Source: Gammaproteobacteria bacterium (GTDB lineage Bacteria > Pseudomonadota > Gammaproteobacteria > Steroidobacterales > Steroidobacteraceae). From it: a DNA stretch of 6,059 nucleotides. The translations under genes and the position numbers were made by a program. The notes beneath the pieces are model-generated. The model searched no databases. It worked only from the letters and a program-made list of their open reading frames with translations, and was not told where the DNA came from. Position 1 is the first letter of the stretch. Every line of letters begins with the position of its first letter. The stretch is from NCBI GenBank assembly GCA_010031985.1, contig RGYP01000117.1:1-6059 (forward strand), in the 5' to 3' direction. Positions 5,380 to 6,059 of the stretch are shown here, one piece after another.

Positions 5380-6059
5380 CGGGTGAGTTCGTGGGCGCTG
5401 TCGTTGATCCGTATGAGCGCTTCTTCCAGTCCCGGCAGCAACGCCTCGAGCGCGGGGTCGAGCGCCGCCCCCTGACGCAGGATGGCGAGCGCGCGCGATG
5501 CGGCGGCGTGCGCATTGCTACCCTCGGCCTCGTAGAGGATGTCGAGTGCCCCGCGCGCCGATGCGGCCAACTTGCCGGAGTTGGCGAGACGGTTGCGTTC
5601 TTCGTTGAGATTGCCGAGTTCGCCCGGCTGCAGTGCCAACGCCTTCAGTTCGCTGCATTGATGACGCAAGAGGTCGAGCCGTGCATCGCGATCGCGCGCA
5701 GCATTTTCGAGTGCGGCAAGGTCGGCGGAGTGCTGCAGACGCGTTCGATGAAGACGCGCCACGTCGTCGGCGAGTGCGGCGCAGCCGGCGTAGGCATCGA
5801 GCAGTTCGCGCTGTGCGCTGCCGCGGACCAGGGTTTGGAATTCGTGCTGACCGTGGATTTCGGCGAGCGATTCGCCGACCTGCCGCAGCACCTGCAGGGG
5901 CACTTGCTGTCCGTTGAGATACGCGCGCGATTTGCCCTCGCGGGTGATGACCCGGCGCACGACGAGTTCGTCGTCGCCCTCGATGCTTTGCTCTTCGAGC
6001 AGCGCACGCAGGCTTGCAGGGGCGGCGCCCATTTCGAAGGTGGCCGTGATTTCGGCGCG
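5175..6059 (-). pseudogene. recN: DNA repair protein RecN: internal part only, 3' end lost, 5' end outside window
   Basis: RecN is an SMC-like ATPase that acts early in double-strand break repair. The frame is open from base 6059; the ATG at 6032 is internal, since RAEITATFE just before it already matches RecN. Recognisable stretches include VVRRVITREGKSRAYLNG, VGESLAEIHGQHEFQTL (the Q-loop-like IHGQH), then a coiled-coil arm with LRHQCSELKAL, NEERNRLANSGKL and INDSAHELTRYLE. True recN sequence covers only 5370-6059, about 230 residues. The N-terminal Walker A lies off the right edge. At CTCGAG the frame passes into antisense nadK and runs 65 nonsense residues to a stop at 5175. About 265 C-terminal residues, including the ABC signature and Walker B, are absent. 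recN convergent with nadK and upstream of hrcA looks like the original layout; the lost 3' end is either a deletion or a misjoin. Confidence 0.9.
5370..5375. other. Deletion junction joining nadK to recN at CTCGAG
   Basis: Left of this point the plus strand codes the nadK CDGRVLGKLNS segment; right of it the minus strand codes RecN ...HELTRYLE. Both protein matches stop within a few bases of the palindrome CTCGAG. Given usual family lengths, the missing DNA would be about 130 bases of nadK plus about 800 bases of recN, plus any former spacer. The palindrome could be joint homology, or an XhoI-type site if the source were cloned DNA. Confidence 0.75.

Overview
This GC-rich window carries a heat-shock chaperone locus read on the minus strand. 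In transcription order it holds the 5'-truncated (window edge) recN, hrcA, grpE, dnaK, dnaJ and the first 80 codons of dapB. nadK sits on the plus strand between recN and hrcA. The order recN-(hrcA)-grpE-dnaK-dnaJ-dapB resembles Pseudomonas and Xanthomonas-type Gammaproteobacteria. The proteins look gammaproteobacterial, and RpoH-type (sigma-32) promoters precede grpE and dnaK. A gammaproteobacterium, possibly uncultured, is the best guess; the genus cannot be told from sequence alone.

Layout: 1-240 dapB start (-); 241-347 short spacer with small repeats; 348-685 broken dnaJ (-); 699-2657 dnaK (-); 2658-2767 spacer with a sigma-32-like promoter; 2768-3331 grpE (-); 3332-3412 spacer with a near-consensus sigma-32 promoter; 3413-4480 hrcA (-); 4481-4611 divergent spacer; 4612-5379 nadK lacking its normal C-terminus (+); 5370-6059 recN middle part (-), running off the right edge. 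No gene-free stretch exceeds 300 bases.

DnaK, DnaJ and GrpE form the Hsp70 folding machine. HrcA is a heat-shock repressor, yet no CIRCE operator is visible here. The dnaK genes therefore look RpoH-controlled, with HrcA perhaps acting elsewhere (for example on groESL). DapB (lysine and peptidoglycan precursor synthesis), NadK (NADP synthesis) and RecN (double-strand break repair) are housekeeping neighbours.

The most striking observation is two apparent internal deletions. One joins the DnaJ J-domain at HPDRNP directly to the DnaJ C-terminal region in another reading frame, at about 570-574. The other joins the 3' part of nadK to the middle of the convergent recN at a CTCGAG palindrome, 5370-5375, removing both 3' ends. 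nadK is normally essential and dnaJ important, so an assembly or chimera artefact, or a minority variant, is at least as likely as a living lineage with three damaged genes. I found no new biological system here, no mobile element, no CRISPR array and no RNA gene.
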